A stretch of 64,000 bases of DNA, from NCBI RefSeq assembly GCF_009741735.1, contig NZ_WHOH01000001.1, forward strand, positions 434,001 through 498,000, given 5' to 3'. Below are positions 37,887 through 47,323 of the stretch, piece by piece. Every line of letters begins with the position of its first letter. Within the stretch, counting starts at the first letter, position 1. Origin of the DNA: Lentibacillus sp. JNUCC-1. GTDB lineage: Bacteria > Bacillota > Bacilli > Bacillales > Amphibacillaceae. The position numbers and the translations under genes were made by a program. The notes below the pieces were generated by a model, which saw only the letters and a program-made list of their open reading frames with translations, was not told where the DNA came from and searched no databases.

Positions 37887-39025
37887 TAGCAAATATTGCT
37901 TTTTCGAGCTGACTGCCATAATTGCATAACCTGAACAGTCTGATTGAACAACAACTTTTCTGTATCTGTCATTGATTCTTCAAGCGTCAACGGTTTATGA
38001 ACAATCGAAAAACAACCTGCAAAACGATCCCTCAATATGTCCATGTCATCACTAAGTGCACCTGATATCAGCACTGCGGGCACGTGATGCCGTGCTGCAA
38101 GTTCACCTACATATCCGGGTGCTTTCCCGTACAATGTTTGTCTGTCACTTTGCCCTTCCCCTGTCAAAACAAGATCAGCATGCCGAATCGCTTCTTCTAA
38201 TTGAATATAATCGGCAATCAGTTTTGCGCCGGGTTTCAAATCTGCACCGAGTGCCAACAGAGCAAAACCAAGTCCACCGGCCGCCCCGGCGCCAGCTTGA
38301 TGCATAAATGATCCTTTAAATGTTTTTTCGATCATTTGCCCAAAGCTGGCTAGTCCCTTATCATACAGAGTTATTTGTTTAGGGGTGGCACCTTTTTGAG
38401 GACCATACACAGCAGTTGCGCCATTGTCACCGCATAACGGGTTATCGACATCGTTGGCAACTTTCAGGTTGACATTGGCAAGTCTGCCATCCATCTGAGT
38501 ATTGTTAATGGCGTCAACACAAAGCATATCTTTGCCAAATAGGCCGCATAGGTTTCCAGCTTGATCAAATCCCTTAAGACCAAGAGCCTGCAACATCCCA
38601 AACCCACCATCATTTACAGCACTGCCGCCGAGCCCGAGAATAATGGTGGAACACCCTCGATCAATTGCGTTTAACATCATTTCACCTATGCCAAACGACG
38701 TTGTATAATCTGGATTACGCAACTTCTCTGGTACTTGTGTCAGGCCGGCAACTTTCGCACATTCAATGACAGCAGTTTGGGCCTCAACAAGGGCATATGA
38801 CGTCTGAATAGGTTCCCCAAGCGGTCCAGTGCACGTTAAAGGGATCTCAGTTCCTTCCTTTGCAGTGCTTATCGCTTCCAGCGTCCCTTCACCACCGTCT
38901 GCCATCGGCTTTAGTGACACATAAGCACTCTTAGTAACTTCCAGAACCGCTTGCTTCATCACTTCTGCGGCTTGGGTAGCTGTTAGACTTCCTTTAAAGG
39001 AATCAGGCGCAACAACAATGTTCAT
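37883..39025 (-). CDS. glxK: Glycerate kinase
   Basis: 380 residues, GarK/GlxK family. PDSFKGSLTA at the N-terminus, LGLGGSAVNDGGFGML near residue 128 and LTGEGQSDRQT near 285 are the family signatures. It phosphorylates D-glycerate. ATG follows AAAGGAG. No glyoxylate-pathway genes are adjacent. Confidence 0.94.
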   Translation of the reverse strand: MNIVVAPDSFKGSLTATQAAEVMKQAVLEVTKSAYVSLKPMADGGEGTLEAISTAKEGTEIPLTCTGPLGEPIQTSYALVEAQTAVIECAKVAGLTQVPEKLRNPDYTTSFGIGEMMLNAIDRGCSTIILGLGGSAVNDGGFGMLQALGLKGFDQAGNLCGLFGKDMLCVDAINNTQMDGRLANVNLKVANDVDNPLCGDNGATAVYGPQKGATPKQITLYDKGLASFGQMIEKTFKGSFMHQAGAGAAGGLGFALLALGADLKPGAKLIADYIQLEEAIRHADLVLTGEGQSDRQTLYGKAPGYVGELAARHHVPAVLISGALSDDMDILRDRFAGCFSIVHKPLTLEESMTDTEKLLFNQTVQVMQLWQSARKSNICY

Positions 39026-39057
39026 GCAGATAAGCTCCTTTGTTCATTTTTACCTCA

Positions 39058-40347
39058 TTATATCGTCCACATATCCCTTACCACAGCAACTAGTTTCCAT
39101 TTTCCACTATCATCCTTTTCATACACAAGAATGATACTGGACCAGTCAATACCGGCGTATTCCTCTGAACCGCCATCATAGTACTCAATGATCTTGGAAT
39201 CCGGAAATGTTTCTTTCACGTTATTTACCGTGTTGCCGCGGTGCTGCGGATCATCAATTAGCACTTCATCAGGATCATTCAAGTACTTGCTGACGTCGAG
39301 GAATTCATCGAAATAGGCTTTAGGCGTCAATTCTATCGGTTTTCCGCTTCCGTCATAGTGTCCCCACAGCCGCTGATCCGGTTCCTGCATGAGATCTGAC
39401 AGTTCATCCTTACTGACATTAACTGCATTTTCCTCAACATAAACATAAGGAGAAAAGAGAACACCTTTGTCAGGATGAGCCATCTCTGCAATGGACTTCA
39501 TATCGCGTTGCTTAATAGCTTGCAAAATCTCGTCGGACGCCTCACGTATATCAAATGATTCTTCCAGACTCTCAGAATCAAGACCAGAAACAACCCATTG
39601 ATCTTTTCGCTGTTGTACGTAATAGGTCATATAACGGTGTCCGCCATACTCATCGTTACGCTCCTGTCCGATCGTGTATTTCCCATCTCCTGTCTGTTCA
39701 AGTTGGAATGCCTGATCGGGATCCAGCCAAGTCGGCGCACCTGCTCCGATTAAATAGACTTGGCCATCCCTTTCCTCAATATAGGCATCTGTTATTTCTT
39801 GGGCAAGTTTCTCAGTCATTATTTTCATGAAGTGGGTTTTAACATCTTGTTTGGAATCAAATTGTTCGAGTTCGCCATTTTGTCCCGTAGTGTCACGCAA
39901 ATCCATGAGAGAAGCTTTAAAATGCTCCATTAAGGATTTTGCTTTTTGTTTGTCCATCGTCATTGGCAGTTCTACAGTGTCATTGGTTTCTGTATCTTTA
40001 GACTCGGTATCCGCTTCTTTTGTATCATTTGTTTGCTGCTCTGGCTCTGATTTATCCTCCAGAATGGTTTCTGATTTTTCCTGAGACTGACTGCTGGTTG
40101 TATCTTTATTTTCATCAAGCAAATAAAAACCGCCCAGCAACCCAAATAACATGAGTGCAGCAACACTTGCAGCCCATGCAGTTATATGCTTAATGCGGCC
40201 CTTTCTGGTTGGTGAGTTAGCGCCCGCCCGTGTTCGGGAGTGTTGTGCCTGCATTAACTGATCATGAATCTGCTTTTTCTTCTCGGAGCTTAAACGATGC
40301 TTCGGGAAGTTTTTAAGCTGCTTTTCAATATCCCGCTGTTTTCGCAT
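39058..40347 (-). CDS. Anti-sigma factor-like membrane protein of the ECF pair
   Basis: About 429 residues: a cytoplasmic N-terminal ~65 residues rich in Lys/Arg/Gln, one transmembrane helix (AWAASVAALMLFGLLGGFY), a Ser/Thr/Glu/Asp-rich spacer, then a ~300-residue exported domain. This is the RsiX-like arrangement. ATG at 40347 follows AAAGGAGA and overlaps the sigma gene by 23 bases, so they are translationally coupled. It should hold the sigma factor at the membrane; the signal is unknown. Confidence 0.75.
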   Translation of the reverse strand: MRKQRDIEKQLKNFPKHRLSSEKKKQIHDQLMQAQHSRTRAGANSPTRKGRIKHITAWAASVAALMLFGLLGGFYLLDENKDTTSSQSQEKSETILEDKSEPEQQTNDTKEADTESKDTETNDTVELPMTMDKQKAKSLMEHFKASLMDLRDTTGQNGELEQFDSKQDVKTHFMKIMTEKLAQEITDAYIEERDGQVYLIGAGAPTWLDPDQAFQLEQTGDGKYTIGQERNDEYGGHRYMTYYVQQRKDQWVVSGLDSESLEESFDIREASDEILQAIKQRDMKSIAEMAHPDKGVLFSPYVYVEENAVNVSKDELSDLMQEPDQRLWGHYDGSGKPIELTPKAYFDEFLDVSKYLNDPDEVLIDDPQHRGNTVNNVKETFPDSKIIEYYDGGSEEYAGIDWSSIILVYEKDDSGKWKLVAVVRDMWTI

Positions 40348-40861
40348 CCTGCCCATCTCCTTTTTCACTCATTTGCTTTTGCAAAGCTTTAATAGCTCTG
40401 TGATAGGTTGTTTTCACTTTTGACTCCTTCCAGCCGAGAATAGCGGCTGATTCAGCTATACTGCACTCATTAATCGCACGCATCATCACGACATCCCTGT
40501 AACTCGTTTTCAGCCGATTGATGGCTTCATAAAGTGCTTGTTTTGTTTCATCCGATAAAAGCTGCTCTTCAGGTGTACGTCTTTCAGCAGCTGCACGTCC
40601 GTCATCGTATTCGACAGCCTCATCCAGCCCGCGTCTTTTTTTCTTTCGGGACTCATCAATCGCCACACGTCTGGCGATTGTGAACAGCCACGTCTTCGGA
40701 CTGGATTCATTTTTAAAGTTAGACATCCCGCGTCCTGCTTTAATAAATACCTCTTGTACGAGATCTTCCACATCCCTCGAACCGGCATAATAAACCAGAA
40801 AATGATAAACATCATCACTATAAAGCTCAAACCATTCTGATAAAGTTTGTTGATAGTCCAT
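40325..40861 (-). CDS. ECF sigma factor, SigX-like
   Basis: About 178 residues. Region 2 (YHFLVYYAGSRDVEDLVQEVF, then KTWLFTIARRVAIDESRKKKR) and region 4 (RLKTSYRDVVMMRAINECS to WKESKVKTTYHRA) of an ECF sigma. ATG at 40861 follows TTGGAGGAACC; an upstream ATG at 40888 lacks one. The promoter upstream looks ECF-type, so it probably activates itself. SigX-like by overall pattern; SigW or SigV types cannot be fully excluded. Confidence 0.85.
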   Translation of the reverse strand: MDYQQTLSEWFELYSDDVYHFLVYYAGSRDVEDLVQEVFIKAGRGMSNFKNESSPKTWLFTIARRVAIDESRKKKRRGLDEAVEYDDGRAAAERRTPEEQLLSDETKQALYEAINRLKTSYRDVVMMRAINECSIAESAAILGWKESKVKTTYHRAIKALQKQMSEKGDGQDAKTAGY

Positions 40862-40894
40862 ATATGGTTCCTCCAATATTGGATTCATGCATTA

Positions 40895-40920
40895 GACGTT
40901 CTTTTACATTAAAAGTAACA
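40895..40920 (-). promoter_or_regulatory. Candidate ECF (self-activated) promoter of the sigma operon
   Basis: TGTTAC (40920-40915), 16 bases, CGTC (40898-40895): the spacing and CGTC -10 match B. subtilis ECF promoters; the -35 differs from the usual AAC core by one base. Confidence 0.5.
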
Positions 40921-40995
40921 ATTCAATTAAAAATCTTTCACTTTAATATACTGGTAACTGTATTTAACTATACTTTTACTGGCTCAGCAAGGCCT

Positions 40996-41096
40996 GTCTT
41001 AACCTGTAAAACCTACATTTGCAGGTGAAGTTAAGACATAAATAAGGTATACTTAATTCAGGTTCTATCTACAGCGATTTGAAGACGGTCTTCAAA
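40996..41096 (+). promoter_or_regulatory. Two inverted repeats ahead of the molybdopterin oxidoreductase gene
   Basis: GTCTTAACCTG pairs with CAGGT-GAA-GTTAAGAC (about 40996-41036), and a perfect 19-base palindrome TTTGAAGACGGTCTTCAAA lies at 41078-41096. Between them is TATACT (41048-41053) without a good -35. This fits an activator- or repressor-controlled promoter; no T-run follows, so neither is a terminator. Confidence 0.4.
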
Positions 41097-41136
41097 CGTT
41101 TCAGCCTTTAAATGATCATTTACTGGGGGAATGAAA

Positions 41137-43488
41137 GTGGGAAATACTAAACATACCGGGCCTATAAAACTATCGAAGAAACCGGATCCAAGTCTTTGGG
41201 CAAGTAAAATACCTTTTGGCCTCGGAAAAATTAAGCCGCACCATATTCGTGATACGATGAAAGTTGTCTGGGAAAATAAAGATAATCTGCCTTATGCTAC
41301 ACGGATTTTGACAAAAGGCGTATGTGACGGGTGTGCGCTCGGTGTTGCCGGATTGCAAGACCAAACACTGGCAGGGCCGCACTTATGTACAACACGTCTT
41401 AATGTTCTTCGGTTGAACACGATGAGCGCCATCAAACCTGATATTTTGCACAAAGACATCGATGAACTCAGAAAAATGGACAGTACAGAACTGCGTAAAT
41501 TGGGTCGCATCCCCTATCCACTGATTCGCAAGCCAGGTGATCGCCAGTTTAGTCGCCTGTCATGGGATGACGCACTTGATTTAATAGCTGATAAAATGAA
41601 AGCGGTTCAGCCGAAGCAGTCAGCTTTTTATCTGACTTCACGCGGTATTACGAATGAATCTTATTATACCGCAGCAAAAGTGGCGCGTTTTCTCGGTACC
41701 AACAACATTGACAATGCATCACGCATTTGTCACTCCCCGTCGAAAACAGCACTGAGCCGTTCACTCGGGATTGGAGCGTCAAGCTGTAACTACAAAGACT
41801 GGATCGGCACCGATGTCCTCGTATTTTGGGGGTCTGTTGCTGCCAACAACCAACCCGTATCGACAAAATACATGTACGCCGCCAAACGAAAAGGCACAAA
41901 AATTATTATTATCAACCCTTACCATGAACCTGCCATGGATACATATTGGGTTCCATCAATTGCTGAATCCGCATTGTTCGGAACTAAAATTGCTGATGAC
42001 GTGTACCAGGTTAACATTGGTGGTGACATCGCGTTCATGCACGGTATTATGAAGCATTGGTTTGAGATGGAAGAACAATCCCCTGGATCCGCTGTTGATC
42101 ATGCTTTCGTTCAAGAACATGTGAACAATTACGATGAGCTTAAGAACAAAGTTGCAGCATATGACTGGGAACAGCTTGAACAATCTTCAGGCCTTTCCAA
42201 AGAGAGGATGATTGAGTTGGCGGAGCTTCTTGCCAAATCAAAATCTGCCGTTTTCGTCTGGTCGATGGGACTTACACAACATCGATTCGGTACAGATAAC
42301 GTCTCTCAAGTAGCAAACCTGGCACTTTTACGCGGGTTTATTGGACGTGAGCACTGTGGCGTTATGCCGATCAGAGGACATTCCGGTGTCCAGGGTTCAG
42401 GTGAAATGGGAGCTGACCCGTTTGTTTTGCCGGGCGGTGATATGAATGAAACGAACCAAAAGCGAATTGGGGACTTGTGGGGTTTTGATATTCCTGAATG
42501 GCAAGGAGATATTGTCGGTGTGTCACTAGAAAATGCGGTGCTCCCTGAGGATCATGAACGAAAACTCAAACTTTACTATATGTCAGGCGGAAACTTTCTG
42601 GAAACAATGCCTGACCCAGATTTCGTGAAAGAATGTCTCGAAAATGTCGATATCAGGGTTCATCAGGATATCATTTTTAACACATCAACATTTGTTGATG
42701 CCAAGGAAGCGGTCATCGTTCTGCCTGCCATGACCCGTTATGAGCAGCCCGGTGGCGGAACATCCACTTCCACAGAACGAATGGTTTACTTTTCACCGGA
42801 AATCAAAGGGCCTCGAATCGAGGAAGCACGGTCTGAATGGGAAATTTATGTTGATCTCGCTAAACGTGTCAAACCGGACCAAGCCAGTTTGATTGATTTT
42901 AAACATGCTGATGAAATCCGTGAAGAAATAGCAAAAGCGAACCCGAACTATGACGGCATTCAGCATCTGAAAGAAAGTGGTGATGTCTTTCAATGGGGTG
43001 GTGCTTGGCTTTGCGAAGGCGGGAGCTGTCCAACTCCCGATGGGAAAGGCAACTTAATTCCGGTGGAAATACCGGAACTGCGTAAACCTGAAGGACACTT
43101 TTACGTTACCACGAGGCGCGGCAAGCAATTCAATTCTATGATTTACAGTGAAACAGATCCATTTAATGATGCTGACCGGTATGATATTCTAATGAATGAA
43201 GAAGATGGCACGGAGCTTGGGGTAAAAGAAGGCGATGCCATTGTAGCTTATAACGCATATGGCTCCATGACAGGCCGTGCAAAGTTTGTTGAGGTTAAAC
43301 AAGGGAACATTGAGGTCCATTGGCCTGAAGGAAATGTTCTTATAGAAAAAGGCATCTATGAATCTTTCGCCGGCATTCCGGAATACAACGTATCTGCTAT
43401 TGTAGAAAAAGCAGAAACCTATTATGCCCACAAAGATACAAAATACGTGGAAAAACGTGTCGAAGAACTCGAAATGGACATAAGCTAA
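41137..43488 (+). CDS. FdhF/YdeP-family molybdopterin oxidoreductase
   Basis: About 783 residues. The N-terminal CDGCALGVAG Cys motif, the ICHSPSKTALSRSLG block and the C-terminal molydop-binding domain (FYVTTRRGKQFNSM) mark the YdeP branch of formate dehydrogenase H-like enzymes, as in B. subtilis YrhE/YjgC relatives. No N-terminal ferredoxin extension is present. GTG at 41137 has GGGGG at seven bases; the ATG at 41131 is one base from it and unlikely. FdhD, needed to sulfurate such enzymes, is encoded next. Electron acceptor and substrate are unknown. Confidence 0.88.
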   Translation: MGNTKHTGPIKLSKKPDPSLWASKIPFGLGKIKPHHIRDTMKVVWENKDNLPYATRILTKGVCDGCALGVAGLQDQTLAGPHLCTTRLNVLRLNTMSAIKPDILHKDIDELRKMDSTELRKLGRIPYPLIRKPGDRQFSRLSWDDALDLIADKMKAVQPKQSAFYLTSRGITNESYYTAAKVARFLGTNNIDNASRICHSPSKTALSRSLGIGASSCNYKDWIGTDVLVFWGSVAANNQPVSTKYMYAAKRKGTKIIIINPYHEPAMDTYWVPSIAESALFGTKIADDVYQVNIGGDIAFMHGIMKHWFEMEEQSPGSAVDHAFVQEHVNNYDELKNKVAAYDWEQLEQSSGLSKERMIELAELLAKSKSAVFVWSMGLTQHRFGTDNVSQVANLALLRGFIGREHCGVMPIRGHSGVQGSGEMGADPFVLPGGDMNETNQKRIGDLWGFDIPEWQGDIVGVSLENAVLPEDHERKLKLYYMSGGNFLETMPDPDFVKECLENVDIRVHQDIIFNTSTFVDAKEAVIVLPAMTRYEQPGGGTSTSTERMVYFSPEIKGPRIEEARSEWEIYVDLAKRVKPDQASLIDFKHADEIREEIAKANPNYDGIQHLKESGDVFQWGGAWLCEGGSCPTPDGKGNLIPVEIPELRKPEGHFYVTTRRGKQFNSMIYSETDPFNDADRYDILMNEEDGTELGVKEGDAIVAYNAYGSMTGRAKFVEVKQGNIEVHWPEGNVLIEKGIYESFAGIPEYNVSAIVEKAETYYAHKDTKYVEKRVEELEMDIS

Positions 43489-43591
43489 CCCCCCCCCGTC
43501 ACTTCACAACCCACGGGGCCCGTATCCAAGAATGACCAATGACCTATGTAAGGATTTGTTGCTTTCAAAAACATATTTAAAATGAATAGTT

Positions 43592-44148
43592 GACACAAAC
43601 TACGAACTAGAGAAAACTTGAATGACTGCTTCTGGCAACTAACTACCACAATGAGAGTATCGTGATTTGCGCTCCGGGAAGTCGCTTTAACTTTATCACA
43701 GCTCAAGTGCGACATCTGTTCAAGAAAACCACTTTCACAGTGTCTTCTAGCCGCGGGCACGGCCTCAGCCTCCTTGCCCCGGCAAGGGGTATGTCGACGT
43801 TGCCCGCAAAGGGCGGTTTTAGTCGACCCTCCCTAATGTAACGCTGTGGGGTCTTCGGACTCGTGCTGTTCCCGCAGGAGTCGACTTCCCTCCGCTCCAA
43901 TCACTCTATGTAATTCAGAGGCTTGGACGGTTCTACTCACATAAGAGTTAGAGAATAACCTCTCATGTCTAGCTCGGGGAAAACACGGAGACTCCCGTGG
44001 GAGCAAAAGCCTAGATGAGACCCCACAGCGCGCAGCGCGAGGAGGCTCATCAGCGCCCACTGGACGCGGAGTGTTTTCCCCGAGCGGTTGCCAGTGGCAG
44101 TCATAAAATCCCAAATTAGATCTAACTAGTTAGTTCGCTGTTTACTTA
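43592..44148 (+). repeat. Structured intergenic repeat, copy C (full length, short-core subtype)
   Basis: Left end ACTACGAACTAGAGAAAACT then ATGACTGCTTCTGGCAAC, which is the reverse complement of the right-end module of the same family (GTTGCCAGAAGCAGTCAT). Left module GTGATTTGCGCTCCGGGAAG, middle TCTTCGGACTCGTGCTG, core 43973-44090 bounded by CTCGGGGAAAACAC / GTGTTTTCCCCGAG, right end TAGTTAGTTCGCTGTTTACTT. It fills the gap between the oxidoreductase and fdhD genes. A run of C residues lies just left of it (43489-43497). Confidence 0.85.
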
Positions 44149-44220
44149 AAGACTGAAAGTAGGGCATATTTTCAGCAACAATTTATTATGATGACAGTTA
44201 TGTTTAAAGAAGGTGAAGGA

Positions 44221-45030
44221 ATGACCGATTTCGTTAAACAAGAATGGCAGATTATCCGGTTTGATAACGATATTGCTTCTGAAATACAAGACACAGTGGC
44301 GATTGAATATCCGTTAACCGTTTCATTAAATGGTTCTGAATTTGCAACAATGGTCTGTTCTCCCACGCACCTGCAGGAACTTATCATCGGGTTTCTCGCA
44401 TCAGAAGGGGTCATTCGTTCCACTAAGGACATCCAATCCTTACAAATAGATGAAACCGGTGGCTTTGCCCATGTAGAGCTTGTCACACCCATTGATCCTA
44501 AGAACGTTGATCATTCCAAGCGCGTGATCGGCTCCTGCTGTGGAAAAAGCCGGCAATTTTATTTTCAAAGTGATGTTAAAACAGCTAAAACCATTATGAG
44601 CCAGCTGACCATTCGTGTTGATCAATGCTTCAAACTAATGGAAGCCCTGCAGCTTCAATCAGAGCACTTTCACGATACAGGAGGCGTGCACAACGCGGCA
44701 CTTGCCACTGCAGACGACCTTCTGTATGTCCATACCGATATTGGACGTCATAATGCACTCGATAAAGTATATGGACGCGTTTTAACTGATCATGTTCCTT
44801 TAAAAGATAAAGTGATTGTCTTCAGCGGCCGCGTATCTTCGGAAGTGTTGCTGAAAGTCTCAAAAATCGGGGTTGGCATCATCATTTCCAAATCCGCTCC
44901 GACCGATCTGGCCTTGGAGCTGGCCAGAGACTTGAATATTACTGTTATCGGATTTGCTCGAGACCAAAAAATGAACGTTTACACCCACCCTGAAAGAATC
45001 TATGAAAGGGTCAGTTCCCAAGGTCTTTAG
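44221..45030 (+). CDS. fdhD: Sulfurtransferase FdhD for formate dehydrogenase
   Basis: About 269 residues. The Cys pair in IGSCCGKSR (near residue 110), GGVHNAAL, HTDIGRHNALDKVYG and FSGRVSSEVLLKVSKIG are FdhD signatures. It passes sulfur from a cysteine desulfurase to the molybdenum cofactor of its client, here presumably the YdeP-type enzyme upstream. Likely start ATG 44221; a frame from 44188 is open but less well placed. Its TAG stop sits in the loop of the terminator. Confidence 0.92.
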   Translation: MTDFVKQEWQIIRFDNDIASEIQDTVAIEYPLTVSLNGSEFATMVCSPTHLQELIIGFLASEGVIRSTKDIQSLQIDETGGFAHVELVTPIDPKNVDHSKRVIGSCCGKSRQFYFQSDVKTAKTIMSQLTIRVDQCFKLMEALQLQSEHFHDTGGVHNAALATADDLLYVHTDIGRHNALDKVYGRVLTDHVPLKDKVIVFSGRVSSEVLLKVSKIGVGIIISKSAPTDLALELARDLNITVIGFARDQKMNVYTHPERIYERVSSQGL

Positions 45031-45048
45031 GCCTTGGGGACTGACCCT
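45007..45048 (+). terminator. Bidirectional terminator between fdhD and the isoprenyl transferase gene
   Basis: AGGGTCAGTTCCCAAGG pairs with CCTTGGGGACTGACCCT over 17 bases (one bulge); the loop holds the fdhD stop codon. Confidence 0.85.
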
Positions 45049-45049
45049 C

Positions 45050-45750
45050 TTATATTTCTTCAGGCACTCTTTTGTTAAAGCAATGATCAATAATTTCCTT
45101 GAGCATGTCGCTGGTAAAGTCAGGAAAATAGACATCAGAGAAATACAGTTCTGACATGGAAGATTGCCAAAGCAGAAAATTACTCACACGTTTTTCGCCA
45201 CCTGTTCGGATAATCAGGTCCGGATCTGGCAAATCGCCTGTATATAGAAATGTATGAACAACGTCTTCATCAATATCATCGAGGCTGAGTTTGTTGTTTT
45301 TAACTTCCTGCCAGATTCCGCAGACAGCCTGAACAATGTCTGCTCTGCCACCATAGTTAAATGCGAAGTTAATAATAATGCCATTATTAAGGCGCGTTTC
45401 AGCAACAGCTTGCTCAAGCGCTGTTTTGTGCCTTTGGGCAAGACGGCAATATTACCTGAAATGCGAATCTGGCAATTTCTCCGTTTAAATTCGGGAAGCT
45501 TCTGCTTAAAGTATTTGACCGGAAGCTGCATTAAATAATTCACTTCATCTTGCGGCCTTGACCAGTTCTCTGAGGAAAATGCATACAAAGTTAAAACTTT
45601 AACACCGAGTTCAATTCCTGCATCAATCACCCGCTCCATTGCTTTCACGCCGGCATAATGCCCTTCACTTCGCGTTAATCCTCTCGTTTTTCCCCATCTG
45701 CCATTTCCATCCATTATGATGGCAATATGATCCGGTACATAAGATCGCAT
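45050..45750 (-). pseudogene. Isoprenyl (cis-prenyl) transferase, UppS-like, with a one-base frameshift
   Basis: The first part (to PKGTKQ) has the UppS motifs IIMDGNGRWGKTRG and LTLYAFSSENWSRP. At about 45420-45425 the frame shifts; one extra G would give ALEQAVAET, NFAFNYGGRADIV and then DPDLIIRTGGEKRVSNFLLW through the end in another frame. The combined length (~233 residues) is normal. The usual uppS lies near cdsA-dxr, so this may be a second copy. Real decay and a sequencing indel look alike here. Confidence 0.8.
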
Positions 45751-45774
45751 GTAGAACCAACTCCTTAACTTTGG

Positions 45775-47244
45775 TTAAAATTCCATACCTTCCATTCTTT
45801 CCTTGACTCTATCCCGTGTCATGTTAAACGATTGCCATGAGTCATCTTCTTTACCCTTAAGATGCTGCTTCTGTTTTTCTAAATATTCCTCCAGCCCCGG
45901 ATATTCAGGGTCCAGTTCATACAGATCCATAAGACCAGCGAGCCCGGTCCATGAGAGATTTTTAAAATAATCTATATCAATTTTCCCATTCGCTTCATAA
46001 CGTTCCAGGTTGTTCTCGACAACAATCTTTTCAATACCTGCCGCGTTTATACCTGTATAAAACACAAGCCCTACAATAAGATAAAAATGCAACAAGGCCA
46101 AACGTTCAATCCAGATTCGGATAAACGTGTATGCGAAGATGACCATTAACAAAAGCATACATGCATGGGCCATAACACGTTCTACTGTATACCCATAGGC
46201 TGCTTCATATAACCCAAGGCGCTGGTAACTGGACAAAAGCATCACAGCACTGACTGCAACCAGGAGGGCGTACATCAACCTTAGCACCCGTTTCATCCAA
46301 CGGCCTTTCATGTTTACCATTTTTAAGAAGGTGATCAGCAGACTCCAATTGATCAGGGTGACAAACAGCAATTCAAAAAAACCCCGCCTTGCATATTCTG
46401 CATACGTAAAGCCATCTTGCAATCCCTCACCAAAAAAGTACTTAAACTGGATGACCGTGAAAATCACATACACAGAATTTAGGAGAAACAGTATTGTCAA
46501 CGGGGTTACAGCATTCCATCGTACCCTGCTTTTGAGAAGTTCTCTCCCCTCCGTGCCGTTTTGTTCATCAGATCGTTTAAGCACCTGGAAAACCCCGAAA
46601 AACAAGAGTCCCATTAGTAATGCAATAACCCCGTGAACAACATTTTGAAGCGCCCTGGCATCGAATAAAATTGATGGCAATTTTAACATCACATCAGCAA
46701 AGACGCGGTCAGCAGACATCAACAATAATGTCATAGCAAACAAAATCGGCAATCCAAGAAGAAGCCCAATTGTAACCTGTTTGGCAACCCCAGCAGCACG
46801 GGTGTTCAAGCGCTTAAACACTTGAGACGTCATCTGATTAATAAAAGCCGCTGCATACATGATGCCTTCTTTTATCTTCTGTAAAAGCAAGAAAACAAAG
46901 TTCAGTTTGCTCCACTTAACATGCGTGGGCCTGGTAATGAGCACGACATGAAAGAAAGTCAGTACTGGTATGAGCAAGACATTTAACTCATAAAATATAT
47001 GCTGATCATAAAAAGCGTATGTGCCTGCAAGAATCCAAATCGAAGCCATTATCAGTATTCCAATACGCCGATTGGAAAAACCAAGCCCGAACCGAATAAG
47101 CAGGACAGCATAAAATCCACTTATAAAAATCAAAAAGGACATCCCAATCTGCTCATGGAAGAAACTCAGTTCTCCCAAAACCCCCAGCAACAAACAAGTT
47201 ATAAAAAACAACACCTCACGCCAGCGAATTTGCCGCTCCATCAT
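45775..47244 (-). CDS. Polytopic membrane protein, DUF4153/DUF4173 type
   Basis: About 489 residues, with roughly twelve hydrophobic segments and a soluble C-terminal ~90 residues (NGKIDIDYFKNLSW, LYELDPEYPGLEEYL). It resembles the DUF4173 family. It lies downstream of the PadR-HAAS pair, 77 bases away, read in the same direction, and may share their control. Function unknown. ATGs at 47244 and 47241 both follow AGGGTGATTG. Confidence 0.75.
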   Translation of the reverse strand: MMERQIRWREVLFFITCLLLGVLGELSFFHEQIGMSFLIFISGFYAVLLIRFGLGFSNRRIGILIMASIWILAGTYAFYDQHIFYELNVLLIPVLTFFHVVLITRPTHVKWSKLNFVFLLLQKIKEGIMYAAAFINQMTSQVFKRLNTRAAGVAKQVTIGLLLGLPILFAMTLLLMSADRVFADVMLKLPSILFDARALQNVVHGVIALLMGLLFFGVFQVLKRSDEQNGTEGRELLKSRVRWNAVTPLTILFLLNSVYVIFTVIQFKYFFGEGLQDGFTYAEYARRGFFELLFVTLINWSLLITFLKMVNMKGRWMKRVLRLMYALLVAVSAVMLLSSYQRLGLYEAAYGYTVERVMAHACMLLLMVIFAYTFIRIWIERLALLHFYLIVGLVFYTGINAAGIEKIVVENNLERYEANGKIDIDYFKNLSWTGLAGLMDLYELDPEYPGLEEYLEKQKQHLKGKEDDSWQSFNMTRDRVKERMEGMEF

Positions 47245-47323
47245 CAATCACCCTACCTTGTAATTCTACATACATTGTTTTTCTAGGTATAAAGTTAAAA
47301 AATAACACAGCCGTGGACTCATG

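Noticed and set aside
40996..41036. Molybdenum cofactor riboswitch ahead of the oxidoreductase
   Set aside because: The hairpin is a simple inverted repeat, too small and without the branched form of the Moco motif.
43489..43592. Terminator after the oxidoreductase gene
   Set aside because: CCCCCCCCGT and later ACGGGGCC can pair weakly, but there is no T-run, so I did not call one.
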